Assembly (NCBI RefSeq): GCF_002831565.1
Contig: NZ_CP025096.1
Location: forward strand, 8,180,468 to 8,244,467
Length of the DNA stretch: 64,000 bases
Direction of reading: 5' to 3'
DNA from: Spirosoma pollinicola
GTDB taxonomy: Bacteria > Bacteroidota > Bacteroidia > Cytophagales > Spirosomataceae
The notes beneath the pieces are model-generated. The model had not been told where the DNA came from and did not search any database. It saw only the letters and a program-made list of their open reading frames with translations. This document shows, in pieces, positions 27,178-36,230 of this stretch; within the stretch, counting starts at the first letter, position 1; each line of letters starts with the position of its first letter. The position numbers and the translations under genes are program-made.

Positions 27178-28302
27178 ATGCCTGAGCGAATGAATAATAA
27201 CCCGTTTGGCACTAAGCCGCATTATCAACTCTTAGATGGACTGCGGGGGGTAGCTGCTATGATCGTAGTCTGCTTTCACCTGACCGAGCCGCTGGCCAGC
27301 AGCCACCTGGACAATATAGTAAATCATGGCTACCTGGCCGTTGATTTCTTCTTTCTTCTGTCTGGCTTTGTCATTGGGTATGCCTACGACGACCGATGGG
27401 GTCAGTTAACCATCGGCGGCTTTCTACGGCGACGCTTCGAGCGACTCCAACCACTGGTTGTCCTGGGCATGACGCTGGGTGCCCTAGGCTTTTACTTTAC
27501 CGACTCAACGATATGGCCTCTTATTCATACCGTTCCCGTGTGGAAGCTGATCGTCGTTTGGCTTATCGGCTGTACGCTTGTACCCATTCCCCTGTCAATG
27601 GATATACGCGGCTGGCAAGAAATGCATCCACTCAATAGTGTGGGCTGGTCCTTATTTTTCGAGTATATCGCCAACATACTCTACGGGCTGGGGCTGAGAA
27701 AATTGTCAACGAAAGCATTGACTTGTTTCGTGGTTCTAACCGGTGCCGTGCTGTTGCATTTTGCGGTTACGAATCTCAACGGAGATGTTACCGGTGGCTG
27801 GACACTGAATGGTGAGCATATGCGGGTTGGCTTGACACGTACACTATTCCCATTTTTTGCCGGTTTGCTCCTTTCTCGGGTAGCCCGGCCAGTTTATATC
27901 AACCACGCGTTCGTATGGTGCAGCGGGCTGGTTATGGCTGTTTTGCTAATGCCCAGATTAGGTGGAGCCGACCATCTTTGGGTGAATGGGCTATACGAAG
28001 CGTTTTGCATCATCCTGGTCTTTCCCCTCATTGTCTATATCGGTGCCAGTGGTGTCGTGCATAATCAAAGGGAAGCGAAAATTTGTCAGTTTTTGGGCAA
28101 TCTATCCTATCCCTTATACATGACCCATTATGTGCTAGTTTATTTTTACGTAGCCTGGGTAAGCAATCACAAAGGCATCACCTTGTGGCAGGTTTGGCCT
28201 TATGCCCTGCTGACATTTTCAGGCGCTATTGTATTAGCTTATGCCAGCTTGAAGTGGTACGATGAACCGGTACGAGCATGGTTACGCACCAAGCTGAAGT
28301 AG
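27178..28302 (+). CDS. Acyltransferase 3 family membrane protein
   Basis: The 374-residue protein has about ten transmembrane segments. LLDGLRGVAAMIVVCFH near the N-terminus carries the conserved R and H of the OafA/NolL family, and GYLAVDFFFLLSGFVIGYAY and RRRFERLQPL are the other landmark motifs. Members acetylate or acylate sugars of surface polysaccharides or macrolides. No glycan genes are adjacent. A second possible start lies at 27190. Confidence 0.85.
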   Translation: MPERMNNNPFGTKPHYQLLDGLRGVAAMIVVCFHLTEPLASSHLDNIVNHGYLAVDFFFLLSGFVIGYAYDDRWGQLTIGGFLRRRFERLQPLVVLGMTLGALGFYFTDSTIWPLIHTVPVWKLIVVWLIGCTLVPIPLSMDIRGWQEMHPLNSVGWSLFFEYIANILYGLGLRKLSTKALTCFVVLTGAVLLHFAVTNLNGDVTGGWTLNGEHMRVGLTRTLFPFFAGLLLSRVARPVYINHAFVWCSGLVMAVLLMPRLGGADHLWVNGLYEAFCIILVFPLIVYIGASGVVHNQREAKICQFLGNLSYPLYMTHYVLVYFYVAWVSNHKGITLWQVWPYALLTFSGAIVLAYASLKWYDEPVRAWLRTKLK

Positions 28303-28441
28303 TAAAAGGAAGGAATACATCTCTGAATGAGTAAACTCTCACGTTATAGTCGCTAAAGTGGGAAACGCCAGACTCAGTACCCGTTGATGATTCGTTTCAT
28401 TAACTACCCCATTTTATAGCATAAACTTAAAGGTGTTTTTA

Positions 28442-28466
28442 TCTCATGCTGGAGCATTTTGTGAGA
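28442..28466. repeat. Intergenic hairpin repeat, copy A
   Basis: TCTCATGCTGGAGCATTTTG is followed by TGAGA, matching the pattern TCTCA-n-GGAGC-TTTT-TGAGA found also at 36231, 51565 and 59906. It is preceded by CCCCATTTTATAG near 28407. Confidence 0.5.
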
Positions 28467-28544
28467 TCCGCTTTCAACTCATTCAATTATTAACGACCGT
28501 TTGCTTGTGAATAAAACAGGGCTGCAAAGCCCAATTAGAGGCTT

Positions 28545-29153
28545 CTACCGAACAATCATTCCTTTGTGCAAATATCCTTCGTAGGGGCCGCATCGCACCA
28601 GGCAGTAAGTGGGGCCATGCTTTAGAACCGTGACTTTCTCATTGGTGACGATATGCACCAGCTTAGAGCGGTGATCTTGGCGACGGAAAAGCAGCGCATA
28701 GGGCAGCACGGCGGCTTGCTGGCCTTCATCCGGTTTTATAGCGTCGGGGGCTAGTAGATGCGAATCGCGCTGCCTGTTCTCGACCAGGATTTCTTTAATC
28801 GACTCCTCGAACTGCATCAGGCGTAGTAAAACGGCATGGTATACCTCTACGCGTCCATAATCGGGGGAATCGTTTTCGAGCCGCTGCAAGTAGCCGTGCA
28901 ATTCGCCCTGGAGCTGCGAATAGGCCGGGGCATCGACTACCGACAAATGATTGAGCTTCTTTCCCAGCGTGGTTAACTGGTGCTGAATTACGCGCCCGTT
29001 GCTCTGGTAGGGTGTTTCCCTGACGCTGGTATAGCGCCACGCGCCCTCCCGTGTGTTGTCGATCAGAAAATGACTGCTCGACTGAGCAAGGCCGGGAGCT
29101 GCCATAAAATACAGCATCCCGGCAATGGCGAACCAACAGAGGATCTTTCTCAT
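28545..29153 (-). CDS. Secreted SH3-like protein in the ars operon
   Basis: The 202-residue protein has a signal peptide (CWFAIAGMLYFMAAPGLAQ), a helical middle (LQGELHGYLQRLEND, RLMQFEESIKEILVENRQRD) and a C-terminal beta segment (VTNEKVTVLKHGPTYCLVRC, GPYEGYLHKGMIVR) with the look of a bacterial SH3 domain. It is the last gene of the minus-strand arsenic operon, 35 bp after the metallophosphoesterase. A link to arsenic is positional only. Confidence 0.65.
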   Translation of the reverse strand: MRKILCWFAIAGMLYFMAAPGLAQSSSHFLIDNTREGAWRYTSVRETPYQSNGRVIQHQLTTLGKKLNHLSVVDAPAYSQLQGELHGYLQRLENDSPDYGRVEVYHAVLLRLMQFEESIKEILVENRQRDSHLLAPDAIKPDEGQQAAVLPYALLFRRQDHRSKLVHIVTNEKVTVLKHGPTYCLVRCGPYEGYLHKGMIVR

Positions 29154-29188
29154 ACGCTGGGAGATTTAGGAGCGGTCGAGTAAGTCGA

Positions 29189-29992
29189 TCAACGGGCGAT
29201 GCGCAAGGCTTCCGCGTAGGCATCCGGCAATTCGCTTTGCTCAACCGCTTGGGCTGCTTTTTCTACATCGTAGGCAACGCGCACGAATTCCACGGCAACC
29301 CCTTCGCGCGAACCTGGCCGCGCTGTTTCGTCTATGGTCAGCAGCACATAACCGGCCCTCGGATCACCATCCTTAGGTTTTCCCACAGAACCAATATTGA
29401 TGGCATGACGCCAATAGGTTTCCTGGCCTTCTGCTTCGGCACTCACCACTTTGTGAAAGGGTTTGTGCGTATGGCCGAAGCACATCACATCGGCTCCCGC
29501 GCCCTCGATCACGCGGCCCAAACTGCGGTCGCCCCGATCCTCAAACAGATATTCGTTTACGCGCCGGGGGCTGCCATGCACCAGCAGCAGCGTGAATGGG
29601 GTTTGTTGCTGCCAAAGGTGTTCGGGGTCATTGCCTAGCTCAAATTCAACCCGACTATGAGTTGGGAGCGTGCGCAGATACTGCCGCTCATCATTACCTA
29701 CCTGAGCATTAGTATAGGCAATGGACACTTTGCCATTGGCCTTTTCCTGCTCCTCTTTATAGGCGCATCCGCAATCGTCGGAGCCGCGACCGATGCCATA
29801 ATCATAATTCCCGGCGATGGTGGGAATGCCTCGTTTGCGAATGGTGCGGATCACTTCGTTCGGCCAGATGTTGTAACCGACCAGATCCCCCAAACAATAC
29901 ACCGCGTCAGGCTGGCGGCTGTCGATGTCGGCCAATACTGCATCGAGTGCGGGCAGATTGGCGTGGATGTCCGAAAACAGGGCAATTTTCAT
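29189..29992 (-). CDS. Metallophosphoesterase of the ars operon
   Basis: The 267-residue protein shows the calcineurin-like motifs in order: FSDIHANLPAL, YCLGDLVGYNIWPNE, IAGNYDYGIG (in place of GNHD, with tyrosine for histidine), LLVHGSPRR and CFGHTHKPFHK. The GNYD change is seen in the YfcE/MJ0936-like group. A CGCAYKEEQEK segment adds a cysteine pair. Its start overlaps the acr3 stop by 4 bp, so translation is coupled. Its job in arsenic handling is unknown. Confidence 0.85.
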   Translation of the reverse strand: MKIALFSDIHANLPALDAVLADIDSRQPDAVYCLGDLVGYNIWPNEVIRTIRKRGIPTIAGNYDYGIGRGSDDCGCAYKEEQEKANGKVSIAYTNAQVGNDERQYLRTLPTHSRVEFELGNDPEHLWQQQTPFTLLLVHGSPRRVNEYLFEDRGDRSLGRVIEGAGADVMCFGHTHKPFHKVVSAEAEGQETYWRHAINIGSVGKPKDGDPRAGYVLLTIDETARPGSREGVAVEFVRVAYDVEKAAQAVEQSELPDAYAEALRIAR

Positions 29993-31053
29993 GCGTGTTT
30001 TTGAAAGGCTTTTGTGTAGTGGGGGGCAAACTTCTTTTCTTGTTTCAGCGCAAAATTGACCATCAGAATCAGCACCGGCACTTCGATCAGGGGGCCAACC
30101 ACGGCGGCAAAGGCCGCGCCGGAATTGATGCCGAAAACGGCGATGGCTACCGCAATGCCCAGCTCGAAATTATTGCCCGCTGCGGTGAAGGCCAGCGACG
30201 TGGATTTGCCGTAATCGGCCCCAGCTCGTTTCGAGAGGTAGAAGGCCGAAAAAAACATGATGGCAAAATAGATCGTCAGCGGAATGGCGATACGCACCAC
30301 ATCAAGAGGGATAGACACGATCAACTGCCCTTTGAGGCTGAACATGACGACGATGGTAAACAGCAGCGCAATGAGCGTTATCGGGCTGATGGCGGGTAAA
30401 AAGCGTTCTTCATACCACTGGCGGCTGAACAGCCTGGTAAGAATGATCCGCGAGAACAATCCAAGCAGGAACGGCACACCCAGATAGATGAAAACGCTCT
30501 TAGCTACTTCGCCAATTGTGATGTTGACGGTGTAGCCTTTCAGCCCGAATAAGGGCGGCAGCACGGTAATAAAAACGTAGGCATAAACCGAATAGAACAG
30601 CACCTGAAAAATGCTGTTGAAGGCCACCAGGCCAGCGGCATAAAGCCGGTCGCCTTTGGCGAGGTCATTCCAGACGATCACCATGGCAATGCAGCGGGCA
30701 ATGCCGATCATGATTAAGCCGGTCATGTATTCGGGTTTATCGGGCAGAAACACCACGGCTAGGCCGAACATGAGCAAAGGGCCGACGATCCAGTTTTGAA
30801 ACAGCGACAGGCCCAGTATCTTGGTGTTGGCAAACACCTTCGGCAACTCGCTATAACGAACTTTTGCCAGCGGTGGGTACATCATCAGCACCAGGCCAAT
30901 GGCCAGCGGTATATTGGTCGAGCCGGAATTAAACTGATTGATGAAGCCCTGCGACTGCGGGAAGAAATACCCGATGCCCACGCCGATCAGCATGGCTAGG
31001 AAGATCCAAAGGGTTAAATAGCGGTCGAGGAACGAAAGACGGGGGACACTCAT
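29989..31053 (-). CDS. acr3: ACR3-type arsenite efflux transporter
   Basis: About 354 residues from MSVPRLSFLDRYLTLWIF; an upstream in-frame start at 31104 lies inside arsN2 and adds unrelated residues. Ten transmembrane segments are visible. IGIARCIAMVIVWNDLAKGD holds the conserved cysteine and arginine of ACR3 transporters, and FTAAGNNFELGIAVAIAVFG is the second signature. It exports arsenite by proton exchange. Its start overlaps the arsN2 stop by 4 bp. With ArsA also present, export could be ATP-assisted, though ArsA classically pairs with ArsB. Confidence 0.92.
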   Translation of the reverse strand: MSVPRLSFLDRYLTLWIFLAMLIGVGIGYFFPQSQGFINQFNSGSTNIPLAIGLVLMMYPPLAKVRYSELPKVFANTKILGLSLFQNWIVGPLLMFGLAVVFLPDKPEYMTGLIMIGIARCIAMVIVWNDLAKGDRLYAAGLVAFNSIFQVLFYSVYAYVFITVLPPLFGLKGYTVNITIGEVAKSVFIYLGVPFLLGLFSRIILTRLFSRQWYEERFLPAISPITLIALLFTIVVMFSLKGQLIVSIPLDVVRIAIPLTIYFAIMFFSAFYLSKRAGADYGKSTSLAFTAAGNNFELGIAVAIAVFGINSGAAFAAVVGPLIEVPVLILMVNFALKQEKKFAPHYTKAFQKHA

Positions 31054-31499
31054 GATTGATCCTGAGTTAGCGCGCGTTTCATGACGATGGCCGATGATGG
31101 GCATAGTTCGCTGAATTGCTGCGTCTGTTGAATGGCCGCAGGCACTTCCTGACGGTTAACGATTTGAAAGCCATACCGCTCAAAATAACGGTCAGCCGTA
31201 TTGGTGATTAGATATACGTTTTCCAGGCTTGATGCCTGAGCGGTTTCCATCAATCGGCTGACCAGTTGGGCGGCAATCTGCTGGCCCTGGTACTGTGGAT
31301 CGACGGCCACCGAACGTAGTAGACCGACCAGGCCGAAGCGTTCCAGACCAGCTACCCCGATCGGGCGGCCTTCCTCTTTGGCGATGACAAAATCAGCAAG
31401 TCTGGTTGGTAAATCCTCAGTCAATAGGTGCCCTTGTTCTAGCAGGGCAATGATTGCCGCTTTATCAGCCAGTTGCGCAGGTTCGATGTAGAGGGCCAT
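31050..31499 (-). CDS. arsN2: GNAT N-acetyltransferase, ArsN2 type
   Basis: The 149-residue GNAT protein has the acetyl-CoA loop in VDPQYQGQQIAAQLVSRLM and a late ADRYFERYGF. Small GNAT enzymes of the ArsN type occur in arsenic operons, some acetylating organoarsenicals such as phosphinothricin analogues; the substrate of this type is less clear. It lies 3 bp after arsC and overlaps acr3. Confidence 0.8.
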   Translation of the reverse strand: MALYIEPAQLADKAAIIALLEQGHLLTEDLPTRLADFVIAKEEGRPIGVAGLERFGLVGLLRSVAVDPQYQGQQIAAQLVSRLMETAQASSLENVYLITNTADRYFERYGFQIVNRQEVPAAIQQTQQFSELCPSSAIVMKRALTQDQS

Positions 31500-31502
31500 A
31501 GG

Positions 31503-31958
31503 TTATTGCGGAACGGGTTCGCCTAACCGGCTTTTGATGAATTCCTGACTGTAAGTTTTGATCAGGTCACGCACCCGGCGGAAGGAAGTCAATTTATCCT
31601 CGCCTGGGCGGTCCCGCTCCGGCGTACCGGCCGATGCGGTGTGGCCAGGATCGGGAAAACTGTGATGGATCATTTCGCCCGCCGTGGGAAAATACGGACA
31701 TTGTTCGCGGGCATTATCGCAAACCGTGATGACGTAATCGAAGGGTATTTGCACATACTCGTCGGCATGGTTCGAGGTATGGTGTGAAATGTCGATACCG
31801 TCTTCGGCCATCACTTGAATGGCCAATGGATTGACGCAGTGGGGCGCAACACCTGCACTATAGACTTGGGCACGGTCGCCCGAGAAATGCTGCAAATAGC
31901 CCTCGGCCATCTGGGAACGGGCGGAATTGCCTGTACAAAGCACTAGGATTTTTTTCAT
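31503..31958 (-). CDS. arsC: Arsenate reductase, LMW-phosphatase (thioredoxin) type
   Basis: The 151-residue protein starts MKKILVLCTGNSARSQMAEG with C8 and R14 forming the CX5R anion loop. C80 and C87 in VCDNAREQCPYF are the redox shuttle pair, and DPGHTASAGTPERD supplies the general acid. It reduces arsenate to arsenite with thioredoxin, feeding both Acr3 export and ArsM methylation. It follows arsM by 21 bp. Confidence 0.92.
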   Translation of the reverse strand: MKKILVLCTGNSARSQMAEGYLQHFSGDRAQVYSAGVAPHCVNPLAIQVMAEDGIDISHHTSNHADEYVQIPFDYVITVCDNAREQCPYFPTAGEMIHHSFPDPGHTASAGTPERDRPGEDKLTSFRRVRDLIKTYSQEFIKSRLGEPVPQ

Positions 31959-31979
31959 GATGATTCGTCGTTTTCGGAT

Positions 31980-32843
31980 TTAGTTGCAGCAATCGGGGCC
32001 ACAGCAAGAAGCCGTTGCCGTTGGGGCATCAGCGGGCTTTTGAGCAAAAACGGTGACGCTGTAAATGCCCTTATCTTGCTGGCGATAATCGGCGATTTCT
32101 TCGACTGACAGATAGTTTTTCAGCACATCATCTGGCAAAGAAATTTCGCGCTCTTTTCGCACGGTGATGTTGGTAAAGCCGCTCTCCTGCACGAGCTGCA
32201 AATAGTCGGCTTTCTGGATGGCACCCGAGACGCAACCCACATAGAGTTCGGCGTCCTGTTGCAAGCCTGCGGGCAATTCACCTTTCAACACAATATCGGA
32301 GATGCTGAAATGACCACCGGGCTTTAAAATGCGAAAGGTTTCGGCCACAGCTTTTTGCTTGTCGGGAACCAGATTCATCACACAATTGCTTACTACCACG
32401 TCAGCCAAGTTGCTTGGCAACGGCATGTCCTCGATGTCACCATAGACGAACTCGACGTTGGTAAAGCCGAGCGTCTTGGTGTTTTTGCGGGCGCGGTCAA
32501 TCATGGCCGGGGTCATATCCAGGCCAATCACGCGGCCAGTTTCGCCAGTTTCGGCACGGGCTACAAAACAGTCATTGCCTGCACCTGATCCAAGATCCAC
32601 CACCGTATCACCAGGTTTGATCTGAGCGAATTGTGTGGGTAGGCCGCAACCCAATCCTAAATCGGCTTCGGCGACGTAGCCTTTCAACTCGTCATAGCCC
32701 ACGGTCATATCAATGGGTACATTAGCGACGGTTTCAGGCCCACAGCAGGAGGTGGGGCCGCAGCAGCTATTCTCTTCTGGCTGTTCGGCAATCGCGCCGT
32801 ATTTCTGGCGCACGACTTCTTTGATTTGCTCGGCAGTTTCCAT
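31980..32843 (-). CDS. arsM: Arsenite S-adenosylmethionine methyltransferase
   Basis: The 287-residue protein has a class I methyltransferase fold: VVDLGSGAGNDCFVA binds SAM, VIGLDMTPAMIDRARKN and VVVSNCVMNLVPDK follow. Cysteines at NCVMN and YVGCVSGA fit the arsenite-binding pair, and extra cysteine clusters mark both ends (NSCCGPTSCCGPE, ASCCGPDCCN). It methylates arsenite to volatile or less retained forms. A palindrome at 32861-32878 upstream looks like an ArsR site. Confidence 0.92.
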   Translation of the reverse strand: METAEQIKEVVRQKYGAIAEQPEENSCCGPTSCCGPETVANVPIDMTVGYDELKGYVAEADLGLGCGLPTQFAQIKPGDTVVDLGSGAGNDCFVARAETGETGRVIGLDMTPAMIDRARKNTKTLGFTNVEFVYGDIEDMPLPSNLADVVVSNCVMNLVPDKQKAVAETFRILKPGGHFSISDIVLKGELPAGLQQDAELYVGCVSGAIQKADYLQLVQESGFTNITVRKEREISLPDDVLKNYLSVEEIADYRQQDKGIYSVTVFAQKPADAPTATASCCGPDCCN

Positions 32844-32860
32844 TTGTTTTTCTATTGGTA

Positions 32861-32878
32861 TAATGTAATATTACGATT
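32861..32878. promoter_or_regulatory. Candidate ArsR operator upstream of arsM
   Basis: TAATGTAATATTACGATT is a near-palindrome sharing the pattern AT-G-A-N4-T-CGAT with the sites at 33258 and 34043. It lies between arsR and arsM, 17 bp before the arsM start. Confidence 0.6.
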
Positions 32879-32907
32879 GATTCGGTCAAAAAAATACGCG
32901 CTACTTA

Positions 32908-33234
32908 TTAGCAGCACGTAGCGGGCACAAACGTATCAAAGATGGCTCCGAAGGCGCGTTGGGCCTCCTCCCATACGGGGGGATTAATACAGTAGCACAC
33001 GCGGGGCGGGTTGATTTCGCCCTGAATGATACCGATGCGTTTTAGCTCCTTCAGATGCTGGGAAACGGTCGCCTGGGCCAAATCCAGTTCTTCTACTAAG
33101 TCACCGCAGACACATGCTTTCCGGGCCACCAGCAATTGCAGGATAGCCACCCGTGCCGGATGAGCAAATGCCTTTGCCAGATCCGCGATGCGGTTTTGTT
33201 CCTCGGTGAATATTTCGGTTTTGGTCAGTCCCAT
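32908..33234 (-). CDS. arsR: ArsR/SmtB-family arsenic-sensing repressor
   Basis: The 108-residue winged-helix protein has KACVCGDLVEELDLAQATVS, with the C-x-C of the ArsR metal site at the start of the recognition region, and QHLKELKRIGIIQGE as the recognition helix and wing. A C-terminal CC pair (VPATCC) and YCINPP may add ligands. ArsR leaves its operator on binding As(III). It heads the minus-strand ars operon. Confidence 0.9.
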   Translation of the reverse strand: MGLTKTEIFTEEQNRIADLAKAFAHPARVAILQLLVARKACVCGDLVEELDLAQATVSQHLKELKRIGIIQGEINPPRVCYCINPPVWEEAQRAFGAIFDTFVPATCC

Positions 33235-33257
33235 ATCCCAAAGGTAGCCCGTTTTTT

Positions 33258-33281
33258 ATTCATTGCAATATTGCGATGAAT
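33258..33281. promoter_or_regulatory. Candidate ArsR operator upstream of arsR
   Basis: ATTCATTGCAATATTGCGAT continues with GAAT to give a 24-bp palindrome with a single mismatched pair. It lies 24 bp before the arsR start, where an autoregulatory site is expected. Confidence 0.7.
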
Positions 33282-33297
33282 AAAATCTTTGAGCCGG

Positions 33298-34014
33298 TTA
33301 AATGGCCACCTTTACTTTTGAGAAAACGTAAAAAGTTTCCGTGGCAATTTGCTTGCACCGCTCGTCATATTTAACGGTTTCCTGGGGTGTGCCATCGAAG
33401 GCTTTCGGATCGTCATAAGGCGTCGCTACCCGTAGAGCTGCGCCTTTCACAATGGGACAGGCTTTGTCGGCTTGTGAGCAAGTCATGATCGCCAGGAAAT
33501 TGCTTTGGGGATTGCTGGCATCATCGTATTTCTTGGAGAACGCTTTGATGGGTTCTAGCCTAGAAGCGTAAGTGACGGCATACATGGGGTTCGGTCCTTC
33601 TGATACTTTAGCAATATCAAATCCCGCTTTTTTACAGGCCGCTATCGCCCGCTCGTTAAAAGCACTCACTTCGGTGCCCCCGGAAAAAGTTTTCACGTTG
33701 GGGATGCCGTAGTATGTCGCTGCGGTGGCGGCCCAGATCTGGCCAAAGTGGCTCCGTCGGGAGTTATGCGTGCAGATATAGGTCAATTGAACGGGTTGAC
33801 CCGCTTTTACTTTGGTTTGGATGAACCCGGCAATTTTGTCCAGTTCAGCTTTGCGATCAACCGGTATGGCGGCAAACTCTTTTTTGATCGTGTTGATATA
33901 CGGGACCAGAGCCTCGTTCACAATCGTCTTTTTACCTGGGTCGCTGGCCAGTACGATGGTCGTTGCCAGTAGGAAGAGCACGGTTAATCGGTTCACTACA
34001 GTCATAGCAGACAT
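33298..34014 (-). CDS. Secreted LMW-phosphatase/arsenate-reductase-like protein
   Basis: The 238-residue protein has an N-terminal hydrophobic signal (LTVLFLLATTIVLA) and a low-molecular-weight phosphatase-like domain with CTHNSRRSHFGQIWA (CX5R). Cysteines in MTCSQADKACPIVKG stand where ArsC has its redox pair. Export would place this ArsC-like enzyme in the periplasm or envelope, away from thioredoxin. It has its own operator-like palindrome at 34043 and lies upstream of arsR on the same strand. Phosphatase or arsenate reductase activity is inference. Confidence 0.75.
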   Translation of the reverse strand: MSAMTVVNRLTVLFLLATTIVLASDPGKKTIVNEALVPYINTIKKEFAAIPVDRKAELDKIAGFIQTKVKAGQPVQLTYICTHNSRRSHFGQIWAATAATYYGIPNVKTFSGGTEVSAFNERAIAACKKAGFDIAKVSEGPNPMYAVTYASRLEPIKAFSKKYDDASNPQSNFLAIMTCSQADKACPIVKGAALRVATPYDDPKAFDGTPQETVKYDERCKQIATETFYVFSKVKVAI

Positions 34015-34042
34015 GAAGAAAATGGGGTAAAGATTTATTTTC

Positions 34043-34060
34043 TATCGTAAAGATACGATA
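34043..34060. promoter_or_regulatory. Candidate ArsR operator upstream of the secreted ArsC-like gene
   Basis: TATCGTAAAGATACGATA is a palindrome with 7-bp arms around AAGA, 28 bp before the start at 34014. It matches the half-sites of the sites at 32861 and 33258. It also lies in the divergent gap before arsA, 280 bp away. Confidence 0.65.
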
Positions 34061-34337
34061 TAAATACCTGCTAGCGATATCTTCGGCTAGAGCTATTGGG
34101 AGGTCCTATCGTGATTATTCTACCAGTGACCTTGCGTACGAACGCTTTCCTAATCCGTGTTGTGGTAATGGGTTCCGGCAATAAGTCCAACTGATTCTGG
34201 CTCAAAACCGGTTTCTGCTGATCAGAAACAGGTACCGGGTTAAGGAAAATCAGTCATTGGACGGGCTTATCCACCTACTTTTATCTATTTATCCGGTGCC
34301 CGTATACCAACCGGCACTACCCGCTACGATCAGTAAC

Positions 34338-36131
34338 ATGGAGACAACCTACACTAAATTCCTTTTCTTCACCGGAAAAGGGGGCGTCGGAAAAACGTCG
34401 CTGGCCTGTGCCACGGCGGTAAGCCTGGCCGATCAGGGTAAAAAAGTCTTGCTCATCAGTACGGACCCTGCCTCTAATTTGGCCGATGTTCTGGATACGG
34501 AAGTCGGCAATCAGATCAGCCCGCACAAAGCCCTGAAAAATCTGTTTACCATCAACATCAATCCGGAGGTGTCGGCGGAAGACTATCGAAGTCGGGTGCT
34601 GGAGCCGCTAAGGGAAATGCACTCACCAGATGAACTGAAAAAAATTAACGAAGGCTTATCGGGGGCTTGTACCACCGAAATAGCCTCGTTTGACGAATTT
34701 TCCCGCTTTATCACGGGTGAAGAAAGACCCGATTCGTATGAGATTGTCATTTTTGATACCGCCCCCACGGGCCATACCCTGCGGCTGTTAGAACTACCGG
34801 CCGCCTGGGATACCTTTCTGGAGCATAATCCCGGCGGTGCCTCCTGCATTGGGCCTTCCTCGGCCCTGAAAAGCAGCAAAGATCGCTACAGGCACGTGAT
34901 AACCAGTTTACGGGATAGCACTCTGACCACCTTCTACCTGGTCAGTCGGGCCGAAACCGCGTCGCTGAAGGAAGCTGCCAGAACTAGTCTAGAGCTCATT
35001 GACTTAGGGATGAACAACCAACGGTTGTTGATCAACGGGGTTTTCAAGACGATTGACAAAACCGATCCGGTCGCCCGAAAAATGGAAACAATGGCGGCAA
35101 CCCAACTGGCCGCGCTGCCTTCGGATTTGAGCCGGTTAGCCGTAACGACCTTTCCCTTATTACCCTATAACCTGCTGGGGCTGGAAAAACTGCGGTCTTT
35201 GTTTGATCAGGGTTTACAAACGCAATTCAGTACGGAAGCCCATTCGCTGTCTATGGAAAGCCAGCCTACCTTTCCTGATTTGACGGTGCTGGTTGACGAA
35301 CTGGAAAAAGACCGTACCAGCGGATTAATTATGACGATGGGTAAGGGCGGGGTTGGCAAGACGATACTAGCGGCTACAATCGCGACGATGCTAGCCAACC
35401 GGGGGCATGAAGTCCTGCTCACCACCACCGATCCGGCGGCCCATATTCAGGATTTTATCAATCAACTGACCGAATTACCCGCCACCTTGACTGTCGAGCG
35501 AATAGATCCCAAGTGGGAAACCCAGCGCTATATCGATAAGGTCGTTGCCCAAAAAGGAGTCAACCTCAGCCTGGAGGGAAAAGCGTTGTTACTGGAAGAC
35601 TTACAGTCGCCCTGTACCGAAGAGGTGGCGGTGTTTCATGCGTTCTCATCGGCCATTCACCGGGCCAAACGCCAGTTTGTGGTGATGGACACGGCTCCCA
35701 CGGGCCATACGCTGTTGCTGCTGGATACAACGGGGAGTTACCATCGGGAAGTGATGAAAAATACCGGGCGCAGTTCGGGCAAAATAACTACGCCCTACAT
35801 GTCGCTACAGGATAGCCACTTTGCGCGGATTCTCTTGATTTCGTTGCCCGAAACGACCCCCATGATCGAAGCCGAAGCTCTACAAACCGATTTGAAACGA
35901 GCGGGTATTACGCCCTTTGCCTGGGTGATCAACCAATGTCTGTCAGCTCTATCGGGCCTGAAGGACCCGCTACTAAAAAAACGGGCGTTAGCGGAGGGAA
36001 CCATTATAAAAACCATTGCTGAAACCCTGGCCACCCAAACGTTTGCCGTTCCGTACCTAGCCGAATCCAGTCTATTGCCCGCCATGCTTTCATTCTATGC
36101 GCACCGAGCGCAGTCTACTCAAGCCGTCTAA
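34338..36131 (+). CDS. arsA: ArsA-type arsenite-transporting ATPase, tandem
   Basis: From METTYTKFLFFTGKGGVGKT, 597 residues; the earlier start at 34257 adds residues with no ATPase likeness. It has two halves, each with a P-loop (FFTGKGGVGKTSLA and TMGKGGVGKTILAA) and the signature DTAPTGHTL. Cysteines in GACTTEIASFDEF and SPCTEEVAVFHAF correspond to metalloid-binding cysteines in E. coli ArsA. It hydrolyses ATP to drive arsenite through an efflux pump. No arsD chaperone gene is adjacent, and it is divergent from the rest of the cluster. Confidence 0.92.
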   Translation: METTYTKFLFFTGKGGVGKTSLACATAVSLADQGKKVLLISTDPASNLADVLDTEVGNQISPHKALKNLFTININPEVSAEDYRSRVLEPLREMHSPDELKKINEGLSGACTTEIASFDEFSRFITGEERPDSYEIVIFDTAPTGHTLRLLELPAAWDTFLEHNPGGASCIGPSSALKSSKDRYRHVITSLRDSTLTTFYLVSRAETASLKEAARTSLELIDLGMNNQRLLINGVFKTIDKTDPVARKMETMAATQLAALPSDLSRLAVTTFPLLPYNLLGLEKLRSLFDQGLQTQFSTEAHSLSMESQPTFPDLTVLVDELEKDRTSGLIMTMGKGGVGKTILAATIATMLANRGHEVLLTTTDPAAHIQDFINQLTELPATLTVERIDPKWETQRYIDKVVAQKGVNLSLEGKALLLEDLQSPCTEEVAVFHAFSSAIHRAKRQFVVMDTAPTGHTLLLLDTTGSYHREVMKNTGRSSGKITTPYMSLQDSHFARILLISLPETTPMIEAEALQTDLKRAGITPFAWVINQCLSALSGLKDPLLKKRALAEGTIIKTIAETLATQTFAVPYLAESSLLPAMLSFYAHRAQSTQAV

Positions 36132-36230
36132 CCTAGATAAGGTACACGGACGGGTAGCCCAGAATAATTTTCAGGAAAGCGTTTCTTTAAACGCCCGGTT
36201 ATCCGAGACGATACTTGAAAAGTTTCTTTG

